Shown: piece after piece, positions 42,191 to 48,780 of the stretch | How positions within the stretch are numbered: the stretch's first letter is position 1 | Layout of the letters: each line of letters starts with the position of its first letter | Source of the DNA: JAMXLO01 sp037201625 | GTDB lineage: Bacteria; Pseudomonadota; Alphaproteobacteria; Acetobacterales; Acetobacteraceae | Assembly (NCBI GenBank): GCA_037201625.1 | Contig: JBBCGR010000001.1 | Span: forward strand, 558,001 to 622,000 | Reading direction: 5' to 3' | Length of the DNA stretch: 64,000 nt | Made by a program: the position numbers and the translations under genes | The notes under the pieces: model-generated | Seen by the model: the letters and a program-made list of their open reading frames with translations, nothing else | Told to the model about the DNA's origin: nothing | Database searches by the model: none

Positions 42191-43681
42191 TCAGGACGAA
42201 GTCAGGTGGCCGCTGAGCTGGCTCGCCGACACACCGATGAAGGTGATCTTCGTGCTGTCCGACAGAGTGATCGTCGTGTTGGTCAGGCTGTTGGTTGCCG
42301 TTGCCAGCACCTGGGCCGTCGTCTGGCCGTAGCCGAACAGTGCCATCGCGCCGTTCAGGGTCGAGAAGTCGGTGATGACGGCGTTGGTGCCACCACCCAG
42401 GCTCTGAACGAAGAAGTACTGATCGGTGCCGCCGCCGCCGGTGAAGGTCTCCGACCCCTTGCCGCCAACCAGCGTGTCGTTGCCCTTGCCGGCAATGACC
42501 GCGTCCGTGCCGGCCGAGTTGGAGCCGCCGAACACGAGCAGGTTGTTGGTCGCGCCACCCGCGTTCAGGGTGTCGTTCCCGGCGCCCGCGACCAGCAGCG
42601 CGCTGCCGGCACTGGCCGAGAAGTTCACCACGCCCGAGCCACCGAACAGCGTGACGTTGCCGCCACCGCCCGAGACCGTGCTGTTGCTGGACGTGCCAGA
42701 GAACACCAGGTTGCCCGTGCCGCCGACGACCGAGGTCGCACCCGAAGCCGCCACGACGGTCGCGCTGCCTGCGCCGCCAAGGAAGTTCAGGTTCTTGCTG
42801 CCGCCGAAGGCCCAGAGGTTGGTGCTGCCTGCGCCCGCCACCACCGTGGTTGCGCTGTCGCCTGCCCCGATGGTGTCACCGGTGCCGGTATCGACAACAC
42901 TCAGCGAACCCGCCGTGACGCCCGTGAGCTGCGAGTTGACACCGCCGAACACGATGGCCTTCGAGCCAGCCAGCGTCACCGAGGTGCTGCTGCCCGCGCC
43001 CGAGATCGTCGCATTCGCGCCGGTCACCGACTCGAGCAGCGAACCGCCGGCCGAGTAGGCGCCGAAGGTCAGCGACGAAGCGCCCGAGGAGGTGACCGCC
43101 ATCGCGCCGCCAAGGGCCAGAACCGTATCGCCGGTGCCGCTGGAAACGACCGACGTGCCGCCGCCCGTCGTGGCACCGAAGTAGAGGTTCGAACCCGCCG
43201 CGCCGGACAGCGTGCCCGCCGTGCCGAAACCATACAGCGTGTCATTGCCCGCTCCGGTAACGGCGAGGTAGGTCCCCGGACCAGCAATGTAGGCCAGGTT
43301 GTTCCCGCCACCGGCAGCGATCGTGCTGTTGCCGGTGAAGAAGAAGCCACCACCCACCGTGCCAGCCAGAACGCTCGCCGCGCCACCGGTCAGCGTGATC
43401 GGGACGATCGCGTTGTCAACGACATAGTTGTAGCCGGATGGCACCGAAACGACACCGCCGGCGGTCGACCCGGCGACGACGAGCTCAGGTGCAACTCCTG
43501 ATGGGCCCGGCGCTGTGGTGAAACCACCGGTTGCTGTAGCGCCGACAACGGACAAAGATCCCGCAGAGCTGGCAGCCGCAATGGCATTTGCGATCTGCTG
43601 CGCAACGCTGAAGCTTGTCGCGGTCGGGTAAGGGATTGTGATTGTGGAAGAGCCGGTACCTGGAACTGTTACCGAAGACAT
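42191..43681 (-). CDS. RTX-like secreted repeat protein
   Basis: A 496-residue Gly/Ala/Ser/Thr-rich, acidic protein of low aromatic content without an N-terminal signal peptide. Its repeated short beta-strand units include calcium-binding RTX nonapeptides: GAGNDTLYG (143-151), GAGNDTLNA (about 367), and GKGNDTLVG (398-406), plus GGGGTDQYFF near 417. The C-terminal region VITDFSTLNGAMALFG resembles the end of hemolysin-type proteins exported by type I secretion, which use a C-terminal signal. The N-terminal SSVTVPGTGSSTITIPYPT is a separate domain. The family is probably an S-layer or adhesin-like surface protein. Start ATG at 43681 with CGGAG. No type I transporter gene is in the window. Confidence 0.82.
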   Translation of the reverse strand: MSSVTVPGTGSSTITIPYPTATSFSVAQQIANAIAAASSAGSLSVVGATATGGFTTAPGPSGVAPELVVAGSTAGGVVSVPSGYNYVVDNAIVPITLTGGAASVLAGTVGGGFFFTGNSTIAAGGGNNLAYIAGPGTYLAVTGAGNDTLYGFGTAGTLSGAAGSNLYFGATTGGGTSVVSSGTGDTVLALGGAMAVTSSGASSLTFGAYSAGGSLLESVTGANATISGAGSSTSVTLAGSKAIVFGGVNSQLTGVTAGSLSVVDTGTGDTIGAGDSATTVVAGAGSTNLWAFGGSKNLNFLGGAGSATVVAASGATSVVGGTGNLVFSGTSSNSTVSGGGGNVTLFGGSGVVNFSASAGSALLVAGAGNDTLNAGGATNNLLVFGGSNSAGTDAVIAGKGNDTLVGGKGSETFTGGGGTDQYFFVQSLGGGTNAVITDFSTLNGAMALFGYGQTTAQVLATATNSLTNTTITLSDSTKITFIGVSASQLSGHLTSS

Positions 43682-44414
43682 CGCGTTCTCCGTCTGCGCA
43701 CGCCAGCTTGCCCAACTAATTCGGCCACCGGACCGGCCGAATTATGGACGGCTGCCCGCTTTTTGCAACCCATTTTCTCGCCGGGGGAAGTGTTTAAGTT
43801 TCGTATCCGGTCGCCGATTGAGCGACACGGTTATAACCCCGACACGGGGCAGCCCACCGCAAAACATTTCGTGAGCGACGTATCTCTTCGCAGACGCAAT
43901 ATCCAATCCTAACCAGGTATTCGCTGATAAATGGTAAAGACCAGCCACACACTGCGAGCGATTGCCCGGGTGTGTGCGAACGAGGCGCCCACAGCCCCCG
44001 GATTGCATCACGATCTACATACAATTGCATTATTCTTGTTGCCAACTCTTCACAGCCGCCACCACCGGAGGCCCGAATCGGCCGCCGCCGACCCCATCGT
44101 TGCGGCAATCCGGCACTCAGCCCGCCAGTAACGATGCCGGCACCCGCGTCCTTCCCACCACTTCCGCAACCATGCAGCGGAAAAGCCGCCCTGAACCGTG
44201 CTCCGCAACCTGGAGCCGTTCCGTTCGCGCTCAGACTCGCGGAATCGGCCCGGCTCGTTGCCTGGGAGGGGTGATTCACCGCGCCGGCGATGCCGCCTCC
44301 GCGGATCACGCCCCGGAGCCGTTCCGTTCGCGCTGTGGCTCACGAAATCCGCTCCAGCACTTCTCTCAGGGCGTGATTCACCGCGCCGGCCATGCCGCCT
44401 CCGCGGATCACGCC
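43682..44414. other. Gene-free 733-bp region upstream of the RTX-like gene
   Basis: No supportable gene lies between the RTX-like start and the end of the enoyl-CoA hydratase gene. The first part (43682-44060) is visibly richer in A+T than the rest of the window and holds the promoter and palindrome listed separately. The second part (44213-44418) is two tandem repeat units. Short ORFs here (such as 43742-44011 minus) have no recognisable protein character. Confidence 0.6.
43717..43768 (-). promoter_or_regulatory. Sigma70-like promoter overlapping a 10-bp palindrome, RTX-like gene
   Basis: On the minus strand TTGCAA (complement of 43763-43768) and CATAAT (complement of 43741-43746) are spaced 16 bp apart, a good -35/-10 match. 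A perfect inverted repeat TAATTCGGCC (43717-43726), 8-nt gap, GGCCGAATTA (43735-43744) overlaps the -10 and the expected start of transcription. It could be a repressor operator, or a 5' hairpin in the untranslated leader that ends 36 bp before the ATG. Confidence 0.55.
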
Positions 44415-44418
44415 CTAG
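44213..44418. repeat. Two tandem copies of the dispersed CTAGAGC repeat
   Basis: Copy 3a (44213-44314) begins GAGCCGTTCCGTTCGCGCT and ends CCGCGGATCACGCCCC; copy 3b (44316-44418) begins identically and ends CCGCGGATCACGCCCTAG. Both contain the GGTGATTCACCG or GCGTGATTCACCG arm. The final CTAG of 3b contains the TAG stop (complement of 44415-44417) of the enoyl-CoA hydratase gene. The tandem arrangement is unlike the single copies elsewhere in the window. Confidence 0.85.
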
Positions 44419-45194
44419 CGGGCCTTGAACTCAGGCAGCCGGCGCTCCGCCATGGCCTTCACGCCCTCGCGGAAATCCTCGGTGCCGCGCAGCCAGTCCT
44501 GCTCCTCGTATTCCCGCTCGGTGGCCGCGGCGACCGCCTCCGCCAGGCCGCGGCGCAGCGTCTCCCGCGTCGCCACGATCGCCAGCGGCGCCGATTGCGC
44601 GATCTCGCCCGCAAGCTCGCTTGCCCGCGCCCGCACCTGGTCCTGCGGCACGCAGTAATCGGCCAGGCCGATCGCCAGCGCCTGCTCCCCGGTGATCCGG
44701 CGGCCGGTGTACATCAGCAATGCCGCCTGCTGCGCCCCGATCAGCCGCGGCAGCGACGCCGTCAGGCCGAATCCGGGATGGAAGCCGAGCCGGGTGAAAT
44801 TCACCGAGAACCGCGCCTCCGGGCAGGTGACGCGGAAATCCGCCATCACCGCGAGGCCCACGCCGGCGCCCACCGCCGCGCCATGCACCGCGGCGACGAT
44901 CGGCTTGCCGGTCCGCCACAGGCGCTGCGCTTCCTTATATAGATGACGCCCGCGCCTGGTTCCTCGCGCCACCCCGTCCGGCCCGCGGCTGCCGAAATCC
45001 GCGCCCGCGCAGAAATGCTTGCCCTCGGCGCACAGCACGATGGCGCGGATCTCCGGCGTGCGGTCCCACGCCTCGAGCACATCGGCGATCTCGCCGACCA
45101 TGTCGGTGTCTACAAAATTATTGGGGCCGCGGCGGACCTCGATCGTGCCGACCATGCCCGATTCGCTGACGCCGATATGCTCGTACTCTGCCAT
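44415..45194 (-). CDS. Enoyl-CoA hydratase/isomerase family protein
   Basis: A 259-residue crotonase-superfamily enzyme. GTIEVRRGPNNFVDTDMVGE opens the fold; the oxyanion-hole regions are FCAGADFGSRGPDG and VAAVHGAAVGAGVGLAVMAD; SVNFTRLGFHPGFGLTASLP follows. The usual catalytic glutamate positions are not clearly conserved (VNFTRLGFHPGFG), so it could be a hydratase, isomerase or a different crotonase. The ATG at 45194 precedes MAEYEHIG. It is divergent from an acyl-CoA dehydrogenase gene. Its TAG stop is the end of repeat copy 3b. Confidence 0.82.
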   Translation of the reverse strand: MAEYEHIGVSESGMVGTIEVRRGPNNFVDTDMVGEIADVLEAWDRTPEIRAIVLCAEGKHFCAGADFGSRGPDGVARGTRRGRHLYKEAQRLWRTGKPIVAAVHGAAVGAGVGLAVMADFRVTCPEARFSVNFTRLGFHPGFGLTASLPRLIGAQQAALLMYTGRRITGEQALAIGLADYCVPQDQVRARASELAGEIAQSAPLAIVATRETLRRGLAEAVAAATEREYEEQDWLRGTEDFREGVKAMAERRLPEFKAR

Positions 45195-45240
45195 GTTCCC
45201 TGCCCCACTCTCTTTCGCTGCGCTGCGCCGCATGCAACCT

Positions 45241-45252
45241 TACCCGCGGGTA
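45241..45252. promoter_or_regulatory. Perfect 12-bp palindrome in the divergent acyl-CoA gene region
   Basis: TACCCGCGGGTA is perfectly self-complementary. It sits in the 285-bp region between the divergent enoyl-CoA hydratase and acyl-CoA dehydrogenase starts, 47 bp upstream of the former. It is a candidate operator for a TetR-type or similar regulator controlling both genes. No regulator gene is adjacent. Confidence 0.4.
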
Positions 45253-45479
45253 GCAACGGAGGAAATGGCCGCAACGAGCCCGCGCCGAACGAGCTTCGCT
45301 CGAGGCGAATCCGGACACGCCGCCGCCCGGACGCAGCGCACCGACGCAGCGGACGCAGCGCAGCGACTGGCACACGGGCAGCCCACGCCGGTCCCGGCCG
45401 CCCACCACCATCCGGCGCCGATGCTCGGTCCGCCGCCGACCATCAGGCGCCCGCTCAGGCTGAAGGAATGAAGACGCCC

Positions 45480-46640
45480 ATGTTCGAGCTTCCCGAAGAA
45501 CACCGCATGCTGCACGACCTGGTCGCGAAGTTCATCGACCGCGACGTCATGCCGCTCGAGAAGGCGGTGCTGGCGCGCGAGATGTCCGGCCAGAAATCGG
45601 CGCTGACGGCGGAAGAGGAGGCGACCCTCCTGGGCAAGTGCCGCGAACTTGGCCTGTGGGGCCTCGACGTGCCGGAGGAGTTCGGCGGCGCCAACCTGCC
45701 GACGGCCGCGCTGATCGGCGTCTATGAGGAACAGGGCCGCACCTGCGTCCCCTTCACCTTCCCGCCCGACAGCCCGAACCTGCACATGCTGAAGGCGGTC
45801 TGCAACGACGAGCAGCGCCGCAAATACCTGGAGCCCTATGCCCGCGGCGAGGCGCACTCGGCGATCGCCATCTCGGAGCCCGGCGCGGGCGGCGACCCGG
45901 CCGGCATGATCACCCGCGCGGCGCGCGACGGCTCCGACTGGGTGATCAACGGCCGCAAGATCTGGGTCAGCCGCGTGCCGCAGGCCGATTTCGTCATCGT
46001 CATGGCGCGCACCGGCGAGGGCAGGCGCCACGAGGGCGTCACCGCCTTCATCGTCGAGCGCGGCACCAAGGGTTTCAACATCGAGCGCGAGATCCCGATG
46101 CTGGGCGGCGCGCGCACCTACGAACTGACCTTCGACGACTGCCGCATCCCCGCCGGCCAGTTGCTGGGCGAGGAGGGCCGCGGCTTCGCGCCCATGCAGC
46201 TCCGCCTCACGGTGCGGCGGCTGCAGATGGGCGCCTGGTGCATCGGCATGACGCGGCGCGCGCTCGACATGATGATCGAGCATGCCAAGCAGCGCATCAC
46301 CTTCGGCCAGCGCCTCGCCGACCGGCAGGCCATCCAGTGGTGGATCGCCGACGCCGCGGTGAAGATCCACGCCTGCCGGCTGATGGTGTACGATGCGGCG
46401 ACCAAGGCGGATGCCGGCCGCGACGTGCGCACCGAGGCCTCCATGGTGAAGCTGTACGGTACCGAGATGGCGACCGAGACGATCGACCACGCGATGCAGA
46501 CATTCGGCGCGATGGGCGTGGCCAAGGAACTGCCGCTGCAGCTCATGGCGCAGAAGGTGCGCACCATGCGCGTCTACGAAGGCCCCTCCGAGGTGCATCG
46601 CATGGTGATCGCCCGGCGGCTGCTGCGCGATCGCGGGTAG
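45480..46640 (+). CDS. Acyl-CoA dehydrogenase
   Basis: A 386-residue FAD-dependent acyl-CoA dehydrogenase. FELPEEHRMLHDLVAKFIDR and LGLWGLDVPEEFGG belong to the N-terminal domain; AIAISEPGAGGDPAGMITRA and GRKIWVSRVPQADFVIVMA to the middle domain; KQRITFGQRLADRQAIQWWI and YEGPSEVHRMVIARRLLRDRG to the C-terminal domain. ATG at 45480 is chosen because GAAG lies 6 nt upstream; ATG at 45468 has AAGGA with no spacing. It probably works with the divergent enoyl-CoA hydratase and downstream SDR in breakdown of one CoA thioester. Substrate unknown. Confidence 0.88.
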   Translation: MFELPEEHRMLHDLVAKFIDRDVMPLEKAVLAREMSGQKSALTAEEEATLLGKCRELGLWGLDVPEEFGGANLPTAALIGVYEEQGRTCVPFTFPPDSPNLHMLKAVCNDEQRRKYLEPYARGEAHSAIAISEPGAGGDPAGMITRAARDGSDWVINGRKIWVSRVPQADFVIVMARTGEGRRHEGVTAFIVERGTKGFNIEREIPMLGGARTYELTFDDCRIPAGQLLGEEGRGFAPMQLRLTVRRLQMGAWCIGMTRRALDMMIEHAKQRITFGQRLADRQAIQWWIADAAVKIHACRLMVYDAATKADAGRDVRTEASMVKLYGTEMATETIDHAMQTFGAMGVAKELPLQLMAQKVRTMRVYEGPSEVHRMVIARRLLRDRG

Positions 46641-46648
46641 CACCGGCC

Positions 46649-46710
46649 CGGGACGGGGCAACCCACCGGAGACGGGACAACCGGCCGGAGACAGGACAAC
46701 AGGCAGGAGG
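46649..46710. repeat. Imperfect 19-bp tandem repeats carrying GGAG, upstream of an SDR gene
   Basis: Three adjacent imperfect copies (46649-46667, 46668-46686, 46687-46705) of the pattern GGAGACGGGACAACCGGCC, followed by a partial fourth (GGAGG at 46706-46710). The repeats supply GGAG motifs at 19-bp steps, the last serving as the ribosome site for the ATG at 46717. They fill the 76-bp gap between the acyl-CoA dehydrogenase and SDR genes. Confidence 0.8.
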
Positions 46711-46716
46711 CTGAGC

Positions 46717-47565
46717 ATGGGCATCCTCGACGGCAAGGTCGCCATCGTCACCGGCGCGAGCCGAGGCATCGGCCAGGCGATTGCCGAGCTGTTCGGCGAG
46801 GAGGGCGCCCGCGTGGTGGTCGCGGCGCGCACCTATAACGAGGGCGACCATCCGTTCCTGGAAGGCACGCTGAAGCGCACCGTCGAGCTGATCCGCGCCA
46901 AGGGCGGCGAGGCGAAGGCGGTCGCCGCGAACGTTTCCAGCGAGGAGGACTGCATCGCCCTGGTGCAGGCGGCGCGCGACTACGGCCCGGTCGACATCCT
47001 GGTGAACAACGCGGCGCTGACCTACTACCAGCCGATCACCGAGATGCAGACCAACCGCTGGATGCGCGCCTTCGCCGTCGACGTGCACGGGCCGTTCATG
47101 CTGGCGAAGGAGGTGCTGAAGGACATGATCCCGCGGCGGTCCGGCGCCATCGTCAACATCAGCTCCGGCTCGGCGATCGGTCCCGGTCGCGGCCCCTATG
47201 CCGACACGACGGTGCGCGGCGGCACGATGTACGGCGCGGTGAAGGCCGCCCTCGAGCGCTTCACCCAGGGCCTGGCGCAGGAGGTCGCGCAGTACGGCGG
47301 CATCACGGTCGCCGCGGTCTCGCCGTCGCAGATCGTGCCGACGCCTGGCACGGTCTACCACAAGCTGGTCTCCGGCATCGACGATCCGCGCGGCGAGCCG
47401 CCCGGCATGATGGCCCGCGCGGCCTTGCTGCTGGCCAGCGAGCCGGCCGCCAAGGTCAACGGCCGCGTCACCTACAGCCAGCAGATCCTCAAGGAATTCG
47501 GCTGGATCGAACAGGCCGCCGGCCGCGGCGTGGACAGCCCCGGATCGGGCTACTCGCAGATCTGA
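46717..47565 (+). CDS. Short-chain dehydrogenase/reductase
   Basis: A 282-residue classical SDR. The cofactor motif is KVAIVTGASRGIGQAIA; LVNNAALTYYQP, IVNISSGSAIGPGRG and the catalytic MYGAVKAALERF (Tyr-x-x-x-Lys) follow. A longer than usual insertion (ARTYNEGDHPFLEGTLKRTV, about 38-57) follows the cofactor loop. The C-terminus (QILKEFGWIEQA) extends past the canonical SDR end. It likely follows the dehydrogenase gene in one transcript. Its TGA (47563-47565) is immediately followed by the complement of the next stop, giving TGATCA. Confidence 0.88.
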   Translation: MGILDGKVAIVTGASRGIGQAIAELFGEEGARVVVAARTYNEGDHPFLEGTLKRTVELIRAKGGEAKAVAANVSSEEDCIALVQAARDYGPVDILVNNAALTYYQPITEMQTNRWMRAFAVDVHGPFMLAKEVLKDMIPRRSGAIVNISSGSAIGPGRGPYADTTVRGGTMYGAVKAALERFTQGLAQEVAQYGGITVAAVSPSQIVPTPGTVYHKLVSGIDDPRGEPPGMMARAALLLASEPAAKVNGRVTYSQQILKEFGWIEQAAGRGVDSPGSGYSQI

Positions 47566-48645
47566 TCAGCGGGTCGAGCCGAAATAACGCATGCGCAGCG
47601 CCTCGAGCGCGCCGCTGTCCTTCAGCCGCAGGATCGCCTCGCTGACCGGACGCGTGAGCGGACTGCCGGACGGCAGCGCGAAGCCGTATTTCTCGGCCTT
47701 GAAGACTGGCCCGACCACGGTGACCGGCAATTCCGGATGCGCGGTGTCGAACCATTCCAGCACCGGCGCGTCGCGCACGATCGCGGTGACCTGGCCCTTC
47801 AGCAGCGCCTCGACCGCCTGCTCCATCGTGTCGAACGACTGCACGTCGAGCATCGCCGCGCGGCAGTAGCTCTCGCCGACGCTGCCGATCAGGGCACCGA
47901 CGCGCTTGCCGCCGAGATCGGCCGGGCCGTTGATCTGGTGCGCGATGGTCGAAGCGGTCATCACGCTGGTGATGCTGGAGGTGATGTAGGCGACGACCGC
48001 GACGCCGCAGGCCAGCCAGAGGGCGCCGAGGGCGGTGCCGAACGCGCCGAACAGGTTGCGGTGCGACGTCGAGCCGGACGTCGCGACCGACATCACATGG
48101 TAGAACGATTCGGCCAGGCCCGAGCCCCATTCGTGGGGAAACTCCGGATGCCAGCGCCGGTCGACCAGGGTCAGCACGATCGTGCCGATCAGGATGAAGA
48201 CGCCGATCCAGGCATAGACGCGCAGATGCCCGCCCTGCCGCAAATCCCCGATCAGGTTGCGCAGGCTGGCATGCCGGTCCTCGTCGATCATGATCCGCAG
48301 GCCGGCATCGAAATACGGCTGGCTGAAATCCATCACCTGGAACCGGTCGGCGGTGATCGAGAGGTCGGCGACGGCGATATCCACCTTGCCCTCGCGCACC
48401 AGCCGCAGCGCGTCCGCCACCGTGTTCGCGGTCTGCAGCTCATAGGTCAGGTTCAGGTCATCGGCAATCTGCCGCCAGAGATCCCAGGTGAAGCCGGTAT
48501 AGCCATCGGCCGCCTTCTGGACGAACGGCGGCGCCACGTAGATCACCGCCTTCACCTGGGTTGGCTGGGACGGCTGCGCCAGCAGCGGACCGGCGCCGGA
48601 CAGCAGGATCAGGGCGGCAATCAGGGCGGCGCGGAACAGCGACAT
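47566..48645 (-). CDS. Prokaryotic ionotropic glutamate-receptor-like channel
   Basis: A 359-residue protein with the GluR0 plan: a signal peptide (MSLFRAALIAALILLSGAGP), one half of a periplasmic-binding domain (TGFTWDLWRQIADDL to DFSQPYFDAGLRI), then a channel of helix VYAWIGVFILIGTIVLTLVD, pore loop FYHVMSVATSGSTSH and helix LWLACGVAVVAYITSS, then the second half of the binding domain (RVGALIGSVGESYCRAAMLD onward). The pore lacks the potassium filter TVGYGD of cyanobacterial GluR0, so selectivity is unclear. A ligand-binding protein with a membrane domain of other function is the alternative. ATG at 48645 begins the signal peptide. Confidence 0.8.
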   Translation of the reverse strand: MSLFRAALIAALILLSGAGPLLAQPSQPTQVKAVIYVAPPFVQKAADGYTGFTWDLWRQIADDLNLTYELQTANTVADALRLVREGKVDIAVADLSITADRFQVMDFSQPYFDAGLRIMIDEDRHASLRNLIGDLRQGGHLRVYAWIGVFILIGTIVLTLVDRRWHPEFPHEWGSGLAESFYHVMSVATSGSTSHRNLFGAFGTALGALWLACGVAVVAYITSSITSVMTASTIAHQINGPADLGGKRVGALIGSVGESYCRAAMLDVQSFDTMEQAVEALLKGQVTAIVRDAPVLEWFDTAHPELPVTVVGPVFKAEKYGFALPSGSPLTRPVSEAILRLKDSGALEALRMRYFGSTR

Positions 48646-48686
48646 GCAGCGCGACGTTATGCGTGCCGCGCCGATTCGTCTCCCAG

Positions 48687-48760
48687 CGTCCCATGTGCAG
48701 CCGTCCCATCCGACCACTCGCCCTGAGGCGACGTCCCATGTGCGGCCGTCCCATCCGGCG
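48687..48760. repeat. 29-bp imperfect direct repeat upstream of the channel gene
   Basis: CGTCCCATGTGCAGCCGTCC and on (48687-48715) recurs as CGTCCCATGTGCGGCCGTCC and on (48732-48760), starts 45 bp apart. Each copy itself contains CGTCCCAT twice. Both lie 42-115 bp upstream of the channel ATG on the minus strand, in its probable promoter region. Confidence 0.75.
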
Positions 48761-48780
48761 CATCGGCTGCGGCACCCGCG

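Noticed and set aside
43742..44011. 89-residue minus-strand ORF in the RTX upstream region
   Set aside because: It overlaps the proposed promoter, has no ribosome site and no family features.
45240..46832. 530-residue minus-strand frame opposite the acyl-CoA dehydrogenase
   Set aside because: No recognisable protein features; the plus-strand dehydrogenase explains the openness.
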